Shown in pieces: positions 15,137 through 23,861 of a stretch of 32,103 nucleotides of DNA. Below the pieces are notes generated by a model, which did not search any database, was not told the origin of the DNA, and was given only the letters and a program-made list of their open reading frames with translations. The position numbers were made by a program, and so were the translations under genes. The stretch covers positions 1 to 32,103 of the forward strand of contig WGCV01000006.1 in NCBI GenBank assembly GCA_015493615.1, given 5' to 3'. This stretch comes from Melioribacteraceae bacterium. GTDB lineage: Bacteria > Bacteroidota > Ignavibacteria > Ignavibacteriales > Melioribacteraceae. The stretch's first letter is position 1. Each line of letters starts with the position of its first letter.

Positions 15137-16281
15137 TTCTTCTTCTCAATTGTTCTATTGTAAATGTTTTCCAAAGATTTTATCAATAAACTTTGATTAA
15201 AATTATTAATAATATGATTTCTTGCTGAGTTCCCGAAGTCCTTTAATATACTCGAATTGTTTATAAGAAATTCAATTTTTTCTGCGAGTAACTTACTGTT
15301 TCTTTCTTCAACTAAAAATCCGGAAACCCCGTCTATTACTACTGAAGGTATATCTGCGTGTAATGTTGAAATTACCGGAAGTCCTACTGCAGCTGCTTCA
15401 GTAATTCCTACAGGGGAACCTCCTTCATTATCACCATCTTCAGCTGTAACACTCGGATGAAGAAAAATATCACTTTTCATCATTTCTTCTATAGTTTCTC
15501 TATGAGATTTTTTTCCTAAAAATTTAACATTGTCTTCAATACCCAATTTTTTAGCTAGATCAACTAATTTTTGTTCTACTTCTAATGAATCACCTGCTCC
15601 TATTAGCCTAAATTCAATACTATAATTATTTTCTCTAAGTTTAGAAATTGCTTCTAAAGAATACTCTATTCCCTTTTTTTCTCTAAATGTTGATACCTGT
15701 AGTATAACAAATTTAGAATTTGGTGTCTTCTCCAAATATTGTTTTGGGGGATAATTTTCAATGTTTACACCTAATTTTTGAACAACTACTTTCTCTTCCG
15801 GACAACCTAAATTGACCAATTGTTGTTTTAAATAAGGTCCTTCAGCTAAAAAGAGAGCGCCATATTCAAATAAATCTTGATATTTATTAAGCCAATAAGG
15901 AATTTTACCAAGTTTAGAAACATCTTGACCATAGAAAGTAGTTACTAAAGGTAATTTTATTTTTTTTATAAAGTTTAGCCATCTTACTGCTTCAAATCCC
16001 ATATGGGCATGAAATAAATCCGGTTTGATTTGATATATATATTTATTAAAAAACAATCCATATTCATCAAAAAATTTTCTATTAATTTTATTTATTAATT
16101 GCTTGAGATAATGTTGGTCTTCGATGCTAAAAACATTTTCTAAAGGAAATTGATCAATATTTTCTCTTCTTTGAGTAAAGACAAAATGTTCAAGTTCTCT
16201 GACTCCTTTAATTTGTGAGTAAATCCAAGAACCAGTGTGAAACAAATATGGGGTAACTAAATGTACAATTTTATTTTTCAT
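15133..16281 (-). CDS. Family 4 glycosyltransferase
   Basis: A 382-residue GT-B enzyme starting MKNKIVHLVTPYLFHTGSWI. I prefer ATG 16281 to the longer frame at 16329, because the first 16 residues of the longer form are not family-like and overlap the polymerase gene; 16281 leaves an 11-bp overlap. The N-terminal domain contains PDLFHAHMGFEAVRW and PLVTTFYGQDVSKL. The C-terminal domain contains FVILQVSTFREKKGIEYSLEAI, IFLHPSVTAEDGDNEGGSPVG and ITEAAAVGLPVISTLHADIP, the GT4 donor site with its E-x7-E-like acids. The GDNEGGSPVG stretch resembles colanic-acid WcaL-type transferases. It is translationally close to both neighbours. Confidence 0.88.
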   Translation of the reverse strand: MKNKIVHLVTPYLFHTGSWIYSQIKGVRELEHFVFTQRRENIDQFPLENVFSIEDQHYLKQLINKINRKFFDEYGLFFNKYIYQIKPDLFHAHMGFEAVRWLNFIKKIKLPLVTTFYGQDVSKLGKIPYWLNKYQDLFEYGALFLAEGPYLKQQLVNLGCPEEKVVVQKLGVNIENYPPKQYLEKTPNSKFVILQVSTFREKKGIEYSLEAISKLRENNYSIEFRLIGAGDSLEVEQKLVDLAKKLGIEDNVKFLGKKSHRETIEEMMKSDIFLHPSVTAEDGDNEGGSPVGITEAAAVGLPVISTLHADIPSVVIDGVSGFLVEERNSKLLAEKIEFLINNSSILKDFGNSARNHIINNFNQSLLIKSLENIYNRTIEKKN

Positions 16282-17653
16282 CAATAAGCTTTCTTCTTTC
16301 GAATTCAACATAAGCAAAAATAATAGCATATAAGAGGTTCAACTTATATCCAATTAAACTTGCAGAAAAAAAACCGTAAAAAATAAATGACATAAAACTA
16401 CTAATTATAACAACTATCATTTCTTTTGTCTTTTTTGATTTTGTGTTTTTTAGAATCTTAAAAGAAATTTTTAGAAAACGGTAGAAAAGAAAAAAGTATA
16501 AACCAAACCCTATCACTCCTCCTTTCCAAAGAAAGTATAAAAACGAATTATCAATAAAAGATACTTTAGTGTTTCCGAAAAAATGAAATTTCACAATCGA
16601 ACCATACCCGCTGCCTATAACCGGATTTTTTAAAAATTCTATAAAAGCAAAATAAGAAATTTCAATTCTCATTAAAAATGAATGATCTTCAAGAGGTTTT
16701 GTAATATCCTCAACTCTCTGTCTGCTTTGTTTTGATTCATGAGTAAATACATTTGATTTCAATAATACACCACCTAAAACAACACTAAATAATACCAAGG
16801 TAAAAATAATTTTTAAAATTATTTTTTTTGTATTTTTCTTAAAAGATTCTGAATCATACATATAGAAAAAAAAGAGTATTGCTCCGGTAGTAATAAGGTT
16901 TGTTATCCATAGCAACCGGGTTTCTGTCATAATCGAGCTAAGCCAAATAAATAAATAAGCTATGAAAAAAATTGTTTTATGGAGAATAAATCTACTTTTA
17001 AGAAATTTCAGCAATACATATCCCAATAAGAATGGAACGAAGACATTGTGATAGGTTGTAAATCTATAATTACTCACAAGATTAACTACAAAATATTGTA
17101 TTGAAATTAAAGCAATAACAAAAAAAATAGTAGAAAAAATAATTCGATATTGCTTCTCACTTGTTAAGATGGCTCCGAAAGGTATTATCAAAAAATAATA
17201 AAAAGATTGATAGAACTCTTGAAAAGCCAAAACATTTCTTCCGTTAGTTAAGATTCCTTTTAGGAACAAAATTACAGAATAAGATATTACGAGAGCTACT
17301 GCAAAATTTAACGATTCTTTGGAGAAAGTGTCTTTTTTAGCAGTTAACAAAGTCACGAAAACACCAAAAAAAGTAAGAAAATAAAGCGGAGTATCTTGAA
17401 TTAAAATCCATTTTAAGTTTCGACTAAAATTAAACTGCAGAACTGCTAGTGTCAAAATGGAGATTAATATTAAGAGGTAATTGATATCCTTAAATGTAGT
17501 GTAATTTATAAATACTAGAACTGGTATAAGCGTAAAAACTATTAATAAAGGAATTATTTCAGTTGCTACGAACAGTGAAGAAAGAAACAAAGTGAATAAT
17601 AGCACTAAAAAGATACTGAAATAATTAATATTTGAGTTACTACGGAATGTCAT
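16271..17653 (-). CDS. O-antigen/capsule polymerase or ligase family membrane protein (Wzy-like)
   Basis: A 460-residue protein made almost entirely of membrane helices, about 11-12 from residue 10 to 450. A large extracytoplasmic loop around residues 300-375 contains RQRVEDITKPLEDHSFLMRI, the NPVIGSGYGSIVKFHFFG segment and SFIDNSFLYFLWKGGVIG. The pattern of a Wzy_C (PF04932) domain, with arginines and a GxG...N-S motif, fits polymerases that join lipid-linked repeat units in the periplasm. Waal-type ligases share the fold, so ligase activity cannot be excluded. Its position directly after the flippase, with an ATGA overlap (17650-17653), favours the polymerase. Confidence 0.8.
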   Translation of the reverse strand: MTFRSNSNINYFSIFLVLLFTLFLSSLFVATEIIPLLIVFTLIPVLVFINYTTFKDINYLLILISILTLAVLQFNFSRNLKWILIQDTPLYFLTFFGVFVTLLTAKKDTFSKESLNFAVALVISYSVILFLKGILTNGRNVLAFQEFYQSFYYFLIIPFGAILTSEKQYRIIFSTIFFVIALISIQYFVVNLVSNYRFTTYHNVFVPFLLGYVLLKFLKSRFILHKTIFFIAYLFIWLSSIMTETRLLWITNLITTGAILFFFYMYDSESFKKNTKKIILKIIFTLVLFSVVLGGVLLKSNVFTHESKQSRQRVEDITKPLEDHSFLMRIEISYFAFIEFLKNPVIGSGYGSIVKFHFFGNTKVSFIDNSFLYFLWKGGVIGFGLYFFLFYRFLKISFKILKNTKSKKTKEMIVVIISSFMSFIFYGFFSASLIGYKLNLLYAIIFAYVEFERRKLIDEK

Positions 17654-19092
17654 TTTGTTTTAAGTAATCCCTTTATTTCATCGATAAATTTTTTCTCAAA
17701 AATAAACATCTGCATAAAATAAATAATTACACAAACTGAAAATTGCAATGAAATAAGAAGATAATAATTATGTAATTGAATTCCTTTAAAAATAAAGATA
17801 CTTATTAACATACTCATTCCAAAAAGAAAACCTTTTATTATTGCCTTATAATATTCTCTAAAAACACTACCAATAAATGGTTTAACCAAAAATAAATAAT
17901 TTGGAAAGAATAACAATACTTGTAAGGTCAATAAAGCAAGAGCTATTCCTATGGGACCAAAAAATACACCAGTAAAATAAACACTCGGAAGAGTGATGAT
18001 AGTTAAAACAAAATTCCATTTAAATCCCAAGTCAGCTCGTCCTTTTGCCAAAATTAAGGATCCTACAGGATTGGCAATACTTCTAAGATAAGCTACACCA
18101 CTTAATATTTGTATCAATATAATACTGTCCTGCCATTTTTCGCCGAAAAACAAAGGGACAAATAAAGGAGCTAAGATAAATATCAACCAATAGATTAGAG
18201 AATTAATATTAGAAATCACTTTGACCAATTTTAAGTATGTTGATCGCAATTTATCAGTTTTATCCTGTATTTTGGCAAAGAGCGGAAAAGAAACGTTTGT
18301 AAATATTGGGTTTAAAACTGAGACTGGTTTTGAAATAAGATTCAAAGCAAAATTATAATAACCAAGAGCTTCAACACTAATTAAAGCTCCAACAAGAACT
18401 TGATCTAATCGTTGATTCAAAATATTAAAACTTTTTTCTCCTATTTGATAAAAACCGAATTTCAAATATTCATTCACAATTTTGAGGTTAAAATAGAAAT
18501 TAATTCTATAAGCAAAGAATCCTTTAACTGTAAGAATAAAAGATTTCACGAATATTTTAGTGAGTTGCCCAAATACAAAAGACCATACTCCGAAATCCCT
18601 TATTGCAAAAAAAATCGCAACAAAAACTCCAATTATAGTTGATATTATTTCAGTGACAGACAAAAAAGCAAATTCCATATCTTTTTGTAGAAGATTTTGA
18701 AATAATATTCCTGAAGCAGACACGGGTAAACTTAATGCGGAAACTATAAGCAAATGTTTTTGATTTACTTCACCAAAAATTGATAATATTAATGGTGAAA
18801 AAATCCAAATTACAACAAATAAGAAAGCACTTGTTAAAATATTTATCCAGAATAAAGTTGAAAGTTGTTTTTTATCTGTATTCTGAAAATGAATAACAGA
18901 AGCAGAAATTCCTAAATCTGAAAATACCGTAGCATAAAAAATAACCATATTAACAATTGCCCACAAACCAAAATCAGTAGCATCCAACAATCTTGATAAA
19001 ACCAAAAGTTGAATAATTTGCGAAATAGCAATGATAAAACTTGAGGCAGAAGTCAATTTAAATCCCGTAATGGCTTTTTTCTTTAGATCCAT
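17650..19092 (-). CDS. Polysaccharide repeat-unit flippase (Wzx, MOP/PST superfamily)
   Basis: A 480-residue membrane protein with about 12-14 helices. The start LKKKAITGFKLTSASSFIIA and LLDATDFGLWAIVNMVIFYATVFSDLGISASVIHF (about 35-69) are typical of WzxC-like PST transporters. GEKSFNILNQRLDQVLVGALISVEALGYYNFAL (about 217-249) is the second-half repeat. It should flip undecaprenyl-linked repeat units to the periplasmic face, in step with the overlapping polymerase gene. The family is recognised by topology and motif; substrate is unknown. The gene is 12 bp after the acyltransferase stop and is among the most AT-rich parts of the window (a sampled line at 18.6 kb has 27 % G+C). Confidence 0.88.
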   Translation of the reverse strand: MDLKKKAITGFKLTSASSFIIAISQIIQLLVLSRLLDATDFGLWAIVNMVIFYATVFSDLGISASVIHFQNTDKKQLSTLFWINILTSAFLFVVIWIFSPLILSIFGEVNQKHLLIVSALSLPVSASGILFQNLLQKDMEFAFLSVTEIISTIIGVFVAIFFAIRDFGVWSFVFGQLTKIFVKSFILTVKGFFAYRINFYFNLKIVNEYLKFGFYQIGEKSFNILNQRLDQVLVGALISVEALGYYNFALNLISKPVSVLNPIFTNVSFPLFAKIQDKTDKLRSTYLKLVKVISNINSLIYWLIFILAPLFVPLFFGEKWQDSIILIQILSGVAYLRSIANPVGSLILAKGRADLGFKWNFVLTIITLPSVYFTGVFFGPIGIALALLTLQVLLFFPNYLFLVKPFIGSVFREYYKAIIKGFLFGMSMLISIFIFKGIQLHNYYLLISLQFSVCVIIYFMQMFIFEKKFIDEIKGLLKTK

Positions 19093-19104
19093 AATATTTA
19101 CCTT

Positions 19105-19695
19105 TTAACTAATATCATGGATTAATTGTTTTATCTTAACTGCTGGATTTCCTGCGTATAAAGAATAGCTTTCTGTTTTGTCTTTTAATAATGAATGAGC
19201 TGCTAAGACGGATTTGTCATTTAATATGCTTCCTGCTAACATTGTAGCTCCAAAACCAACCCAAGCACCATTTTTAATTATTACTTCTTCACATTTTCTG
19301 GGAAATATTTTCTCTAAATGTTCAGATCTATTACAATCTGAATGCGTAATTAATGATACTTTTCCTGACAAAACAGCATTATCTTCAATTATTATTTTAT
19401 TTGAAAGATCAAAATAAACAGCATCGCCTATATAGCAATTATTGCCAATTTTTATATAAGAAAAATCACCCTTTGAATTTTGATCTTCATAAGCGTTATC
19501 AATGAATAATGATCTTTTAATTGTAACTTTTGAGCCAATTTTTGCCCCAAAATACTTTAGTAAACGAACTGTAATTTTGGGATTTGGATTTCTTAAATAT
19601 GAAATAACATAAGAAATTCCCAAAATCCAAGACAATATTACAACCTTAATAAAAATTGGAAATAAAATAACTTTATTGATAATCCTCTTTATCAT
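19105..19695 (-). CDS. Left-handed beta-helix acyltransferase (CatB/WbbJ-like)
   Basis: A 196-residue protein. An N-terminal hydrophobic helix (about 10-35) precedes hexapeptide repeats from about residue 50: IGSKVTIKRSLFID, IKIGNNCYIGDAVYFDLSNKIIIEDNAVLSGKVSLITHSD (about 81-120) and IIKNGAWVGFGATMLAGSILNDKSVLAAHSLL. The histidine in ITHSD is the likely catalytic base of O-acetyltransferases of this fold, and the end YAGNPAVKIK is the family's closing motif. It probably acetylates a sugar of the repeat unit. It overlaps the upstream aminotransferase by ATGA (19692-19695). Confidence 0.85.
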   Translation of the reverse strand: MIKRIINKVILFPIFIKVVILSWILGISYVISYLRNPNPKITVRLLKYFGAKIGSKVTIKRSLFIDNAYEDQNSKGDFSYIKIGNNCYIGDAVYFDLSNKIIIEDNAVLSGKVSLITHSDCNRSEHLEKIFPRKCEEVIIKNGAWVGFGATMLAGSILNDKSVLAAHSLLKDKTESYSLYAGNPAVKIKQLIHDIS

Positions 19696-20840
19696 CCCAA
19701 AATTTCAATTAATGAATCAATTACGTCTTGTACATCCTGATCTGTTAATTTTGAAGAAAATGGAAGCGATAAAGTTCTTTCAGAAATAAATTCAGCATTA
19801 GGGAAATCACCCAATGAATAGTGGTAAGTATTTTGGTAATATGGATGAAGATGTAGGGCAATATAATGAACACCTGTTCCTATATTCTTTTTATGTAATT
19901 TTATTAATAATTCATCTCGGGTTATTTTAACTTTATCGGTATCTAGTAAAATAGTGAACAAATGGTAAGCATGTCGTGTATTTTCATCTGGTTCAATGGG
20001 TAAAAATAATGGTAGTTCTTTCAAACCATCTTTATATCGTTCCCAAATTTCTCTTCTTCTAACTGAATTTTGTTCTATTTTTTTTAATTGATGAATACCA
20101 AGTGAAGCTTGTAAATCTGTCATATTATATTTAAAACCTGGATATATTACTTGGTAATGCTTATAACCATCGTCTGAAAATCTTTTCCAAGCATCTTTAC
20201 TCATACCATGTAGAGCATAAATCTTGATTTTTTCTGCTATTTCATCATCATTTGTGGTAACCATTCCGCCTTCAGCAGTAACTAAGTTTTTTGTTACATA
20301 AAAACTAAAATTAGAAATATCGTCAAGTGTCCCAATTTTTTTCCCATGATACTCAGTTTCAACAGCGTGAGCAGCATCATTAATAATCTTTAAATTATAT
20401 TCTTTAGCTACTTTATATATTTCATCCATTTTACAGGTTCTACCTGCAAAATGAACAGGAAGAATAGCTCTTGTTTTTGATGTAATTTTTCGTTTAATAT
20501 CGTCAATATTAATTGTCATATCAAACTTATTTACATCAACTAAAACAGGTTTTGCTCCTGTATGAATAACCGAATTTGCTGAAGCAGCGAAAGTCATTGT
20601 AGGAACCAATACTTCATCTCCAGAACCAATACCAAGGGCAATCATTGACAAATGCAATCCAGCAGTACAAGAGCTAACAGCTATGGCATGTTTTACACCA
20701 ATATAATCTTTAAAATCATTTTCAAATTTATTTACCTTTGGTCCTGTTCCAATCCAGCCTGATTTTAATGTACTTACAACTTCTTCTATTTCAATTTCAG
20801 AAATATCAGGACTACCAAAAACCAAATACTCATTTCTCAT
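19692..20840 (-). CDS. DegT/DnrJ/EryC1/StrS family PLP-dependent sugar aminotransferase
   Basis: A 382-residue fold-type I aminotransferase that makes an amino sugar from a nucleotide 4-keto sugar. SGWIGTGPKVNKFE (27-40) and SSCTAGLHLSMIALGIGSGDEVLVPTMTF (56-84) bind the substrate and phosphate. D155 in INDAAHAVETEYHGKKIG contacts the pyridine ring, and K184 in FYVTKNLVTAEGG is the internal aldimine lysine. Length and motifs are complete. The dTDP-4-keto-6-deoxyglucose made by RfbB upstream is a plausible substrate, which would place a 4-amino-4,6-dideoxy sugar in the polymer; the following acyltransferase could modify it. That assignment is inference. It abuts wzz directly (TAAATG). Confidence 0.9.
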   Translation of the reverse strand: MRNEYLVFGSPDISEIEIEEVVSTLKSGWIGTGPKVNKFENDFKDYIGVKHAIAVSSCTAGLHLSMIALGIGSGDEVLVPTMTFAASANSVIHTGAKPVLVDVNKFDMTINIDDIKRKITSKTRAILPVHFAGRTCKMDEIYKVAKEYNLKIINDAAHAVETEYHGKKIGTLDDISNFSFYVTKNLVTAEGGMVTTNDDEIAEKIKIYALHGMSKDAWKRFSDDGYKHYQVIYPGFKYNMTDLQASLGIHQLKKIEQNSVRRREIWERYKDGLKELPLFLPIEPDENTRHAYHLFTILLDTDKVKITRDELLIKLHKKNIGTGVHYIALHLHPYYQNTYHYSLGDFPNAEFISERTLSLPFSSKLTDQDVQDVIDSLIEILG

Positions 20841-22028
20841 TTATACTTTCCATTTGAATAAATTTTTACGAATAAATTTTATCTTTTCGGATTTTCTAAT
20901 ATTTTCATTTTCTTTAATCAAAATCAAAATAAACACTAAGAAAAATACTCCAAATCCAACAGCTAAAGTCAGTAATATCCTCGGAGGATATACTTTTACT
21001 TCTTCAGGAATAGCTTTGTCTATTACTTGAAGAATCGGTAGCTTTTTTTGTTCATCATATTTTGCTTGTTCATACAATGGCCAAATAAATTTAAGCATTG
21101 CTTGATTGATTTCAATATTTCTATAATATCTATAGTATTCCAATGATTTTTCGGGGATAGAACTATAAGGGATAAATACCGAATTAGTTTGTCCTCTAGC
21201 CTTTAAATTATTGAATTTTGATTGAAACAATTTGACTTCTTCATTAATGCTTTTTAATCTTGGAGAATCTTTAGAATAAATTTTTTCCAAAACACCTTGT
21301 TGAATTTGTAACAAAAATAATTTTTGCTCTAAAGTCCCATATGCTGTTACCAAATTCTTTATCTGTTCTTCAGGGATTAAAAAACCTGTTTTTTCTTGAA
21401 AATTTTTAAGAGAATCTTCAGACGAAGCCAATTTGTGTTTAATATCATCAAGTCTCTTTTTGAGAAAAATTTTGTTATCTTTAGCTTTAGTTACTTTAAG
21501 TAAAATTATTTTATTATTAATATATTTAACTAAAAAGTTTGTTATATCCGAAGATAAATATGGATTGTTTGTTCTAACTGTAATTGTAAAAGCCCCGTCA
21601 TCAGTTTCTTCAGCACTAATACTTTGGCTTACTGCTTCTCTTATTCTTTTTACGTCTTTAGGTTTATTCTTGTTAAGTTTATATACTTTCCAAAGATCAA
21701 ACCTATTAATAACTGTATCAATTGTTGTTCTACTTGAAATAATAGTGTTATAAAGCCCAACCTCCGGATTTGAACTTCCCCCTGTGATATCAAAAGGTAA
21801 ATTATTTAATCCACCTAATAGACCAGAAAGTCCTGACATTGAACTTTCTTGAGATGGGATAATAATTGCAGTTGAATCAAACTTTTCGTCAACAAAAAAA
21901 TAAACTAATAGATAGAAAATAACCATACCTAAAACGGTTGCACCAATTAAAATTTTTTTATGTTTTATAAAAATTATTATTAAATCCAGTATTGAAATAT
22001 TTTCTTTATTAACTTTAATGTTTGTCAT
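20841..22028 (-). CDS. Wzz-type chain-length determinant protein
   Basis: A 395-residue inner-membrane polysaccharide co-polymerase. The first transmembrane helix is about residues 25-46 and the second about 347-369. Between them lies the periplasmic domain with a coiled-coil stretch (about 180-275). The proline-rich entry to the second helix, AIPEEVKVYPPRILLTLAVGFG (about 337-358), is the Wzz/GumC signature. It ends 25 residues after the second helix with no Walker motifs, so there is no built-in tyrosine kinase. It should set polymer length together with Wzy and the outer-membrane Wza. It follows a chimeric wzz-wza remnant by 23 bp and may be the incoming copy after a locus exchange. Confidence 0.88.
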   Translation of the reverse strand: MTNIKVNKENISILDLIIIFIKHKKILIGATVLGMVIFYLLVYFFVDEKFDSTAIIIPSQESSMSGLSGLLGGLNNLPFDITGGSSNPEVGLYNTIISSRTTIDTVINRFDLWKVYKLNKNKPKDVKRIREAVSQSISAEETDDGAFTITVRTNNPYLSSDITNFLVKYINNKIILLKVTKAKDNKIFLKKRLDDIKHKLASSEDSLKNFQEKTGFLIPEEQIKNLVTAYGTLEQKLFLLQIQQGVLEKIYSKDSPRLKSINEEVKLFQSKFNNLKARGQTNSVFIPYSSIPEKSLEYYRYYRNIEINQAMLKFIWPLYEQAKYDEQKKLPILQVIDKAIPEEVKVYPPRILLTLAVGFGVFFLVFILILIKENENIRKSEKIKFIRKNLFKWKV

Positions 22029-22051
22029 ATACTTATTCTCTTAAATTATTT

Positions 22052-22342
22052 TCATGCTATAATAATTAAATATAGTGTTGTCACTACAACTTCAGCTGCA
22101 GTAACAGTAGTATTGTTATGGCAACGCCACCCACCTATTATTCCGACTAATTGCCGATGTTCTTCCGAGAAAAATCCGAAGTTTTTGGGACGCTCTTTCT
22201 TTGCATATATGAAATCTCCAGGCTCTATTTTGTAGTTTGCATCCGAAATAACAATCACGGTTGTAAAAAGAATAAATAAAAACTTCTTCCACTGCAAAAT
22301 AATGCTGAGAAAATCGCTGAAACTATATTTTCTTTCGTTCAT
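22052..22342 (-). pseudogene. Chimeric remnant: wzz 5' end joined to wza 3' end, with frameshift
   Basis: Residues 1-31 (MNERKYSFSDFLSIILQWKK then a hydrophobic stretch) are the start of a Wzz-type protein. From about residue 33 the frame becomes YKIEPGDFIYAKKERP...VGIIGG, which matches the last 50 residues of the intact wza product (YKIEPGDFIYAKKNQP...VGIIGG). After IIGG a tandem CACC-CACC at 22128-22135 shifts the frame. Reading the other frame restores VAITILLLLQLKL and a TAG at 22084-22086, against VATTILLLLQLKIK in wza. So it is an in-frame fusion (junction about 22249) that later took a 4-bp duplication. No function is likely. Confidence 0.85.
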
Positions 22343-22360
22343 AAAAATTTTACTTACAAT

Positions 22361-23845
22361 TTATTTTATTTTCAGTTGTAATAACAAAAGTATTGTAGTT
22401 GCTACACCGCCGATAATACCTACAATCGCAGAAGTACGCCGTAAGAAGAAATCGAAACCAACCGGTTGGTTCTTTTTAGCATAAATAAAATCACCAGGTT
22501 CTATTTTATAATCAGATTGAAAGTGAATATCAACACCAGTTATTGGAATTGATATTTCACCAATGCTCACCCAATCTCTTGTTTTTCCTTTAATTAAATA
22601 CAAATCACTTTCACCGTAGGCAATTTCAGAAAAACCGCCGGCTTCTTGAATGTAATCCTTCGCTGTTTTATCTGGAGAGTATTGATAATATCCCGGATTT
22701 TTCACTCCGCCCCAAACATAAATGTACTCTTCTTTTCGTGGAACAATTATCACATCGCCGTTTCTGACCAAGAAATTTGCTTCAACGCTTTTGGAGCTGT
22801 CAAGTTTTCTAAAATCCAAATTCGGACTGTAATCAAGTAGGCGAAGCGAGTTATCGATATTAAACATCAACGTGTCTTCCAAACGCAAATTTGCCGTCCG
22901 GTACATTCTTAAATATTCCAATGTTCGGGAGTTGAGCAGCTTTTCTTTTTCTTCGGGAGTTAGGGGATAACCTTTAAGATTTTCGAGCGTTGCTTTTTTT
23001 CTGAGAGAAAGCTGGTCGTCGTACTTGCGGATAAGCTGCGCAAACTTTAGCGATGCGTTGGAGGTAAAGCCCCCCGCTTCGGTAATTACATCTTTCAAAG
23101 TTGTGTTTACGGGAGTAATGGGAACCCAGCCAGGTGTGCGGACTTCGCCGATTACCAAAACCTTGTAATCCTTCCTGAAGTTCTCGTCAAAAAGCACTCT
23201 GACTCTGTCGCCGCGTTGCAAAGGGAAATTATCATTTAAGTTAACGATAATTTTTTCTGTTGAAGTTCCGTCTTTTGTAATTCTGACAATTTCAGCTTTT
23301 GTTAAATTATTAAAAGCTTTGTTCAAACCTCTTGCAAAAAATAACGCTGTCTGTAGATTGTCTCCTTCAACAAATTGAAATTTAACATTTTTATTTACAG
23401 CACCCGAGACCGCAACAAAGTTACGCTCTAAATCGAGAGGAGGGAAAATTAAAATATCTCCGTTTTTTAGATATGGGTTATTCTTAAAATTTCCGCTCAA
23501 TCTGAATTTAGCCAAATCGATGATTTGTTTTGTACCGTCGGCGTGTTTTAATACTATATTTCGTTCGGCGTATTTTTCATATTTTTCTCTGAACTGAACT
23601 AACGCTGCGTCGTTTTTTATTCCGCTGAGCATTACGCCTCGAGCCGTATTATAAACTCGTGTTACAAATTGATCAACCCGTTCCGTCGAAGATGCGGGGA
23701 ATGTGCCGTTTGTAATAAACTCTCCTCCGATTGTAACTGAGATTTGCATTAAGCTAGCTTGTGAAATTAGATTTTGCGTATTGTTATCCTGTGCAAAACC
23801 GACTGTCGATAAAAACATCACGATAATAAATATTTTAAGTTTCAT
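22361..23845 (-). CDS. Polysaccharide export protein with SLBB domains (Wza-like)
   Basis: A 494-residue secreted protein. I choose ATG 23845 because the next 18 residues (MKLKIFIIVMFLSTVGFA) form a signal peptide with AAGGTG upstream; the frame extends ten codons further without support. After a poly-export-like entry (VTIGGEFITNGTFPASSTERVDQFV), SLBB-type repeats follow: VAVSGAVNKNVKFQFVEGDN, VLVIGEVRTPGWVPITPVNT...ITEAGGF and IYVWGGVKNPGYYQYSPDKTAK...IQEAGGF. YKIEPGDFIYAKK and a C-terminal hydrophobic segment (last 20 residues) close it. It probably forms the periplasmic/outer-membrane exit of the polymer with Wzz. The 5' half looks less AT-rich than the 3' end, so recombination inside the gene is possible. 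Confidence 0.88.
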   Translation of the reverse strand: MKLKIFIIVMFLSTVGFAQDNNTQNLISQASLMQISVTIGGEFITNGTFPASSTERVDQFVTRVYNTARGVMLSGIKNDAALVQFREKYEKYAERNIVLKHADGTKQIIDLAKFRLSGNFKNNPYLKNGDILIFPPLDLERNFVAVSGAVNKNVKFQFVEGDNLQTALFFARGLNKAFNNLTKAEIVRITKDGTSTEKIIVNLNDNFPLQRGDRVRVLFDENFRKDYKVLVIGEVRTPGWVPITPVNTTLKDVITEAGGFTSNASLKFAQLIRKYDDQLSLRKKATLENLKGYPLTPEEKEKLLNSRTLEYLRMYRTANLRLEDTLMFNIDNSLRLLDYSPNLDFRKLDSSKSVEANFLVRNGDVIIVPRKEEYIYVWGGVKNPGYYQYSPDKTAKDYIQEAGGFSEIAYGESDLYLIKGKTRDWVSIGEISIPITGVDIHFQSDYKIEPGDFIYAKKNQPVGFDFFLRRTSAIVGIIGGVATTILLLLQLKIK

Positions 23846-23861
23846 TTTCACCTTATAATTT

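Noticed and set aside
22052-22342. A novel 96-residue membrane protein
   Set aside because: Both halves match other proteins of the same operon (Wzz head, Wza tail) and the end is a frameshift product, so I list it as a chimeric remnant.
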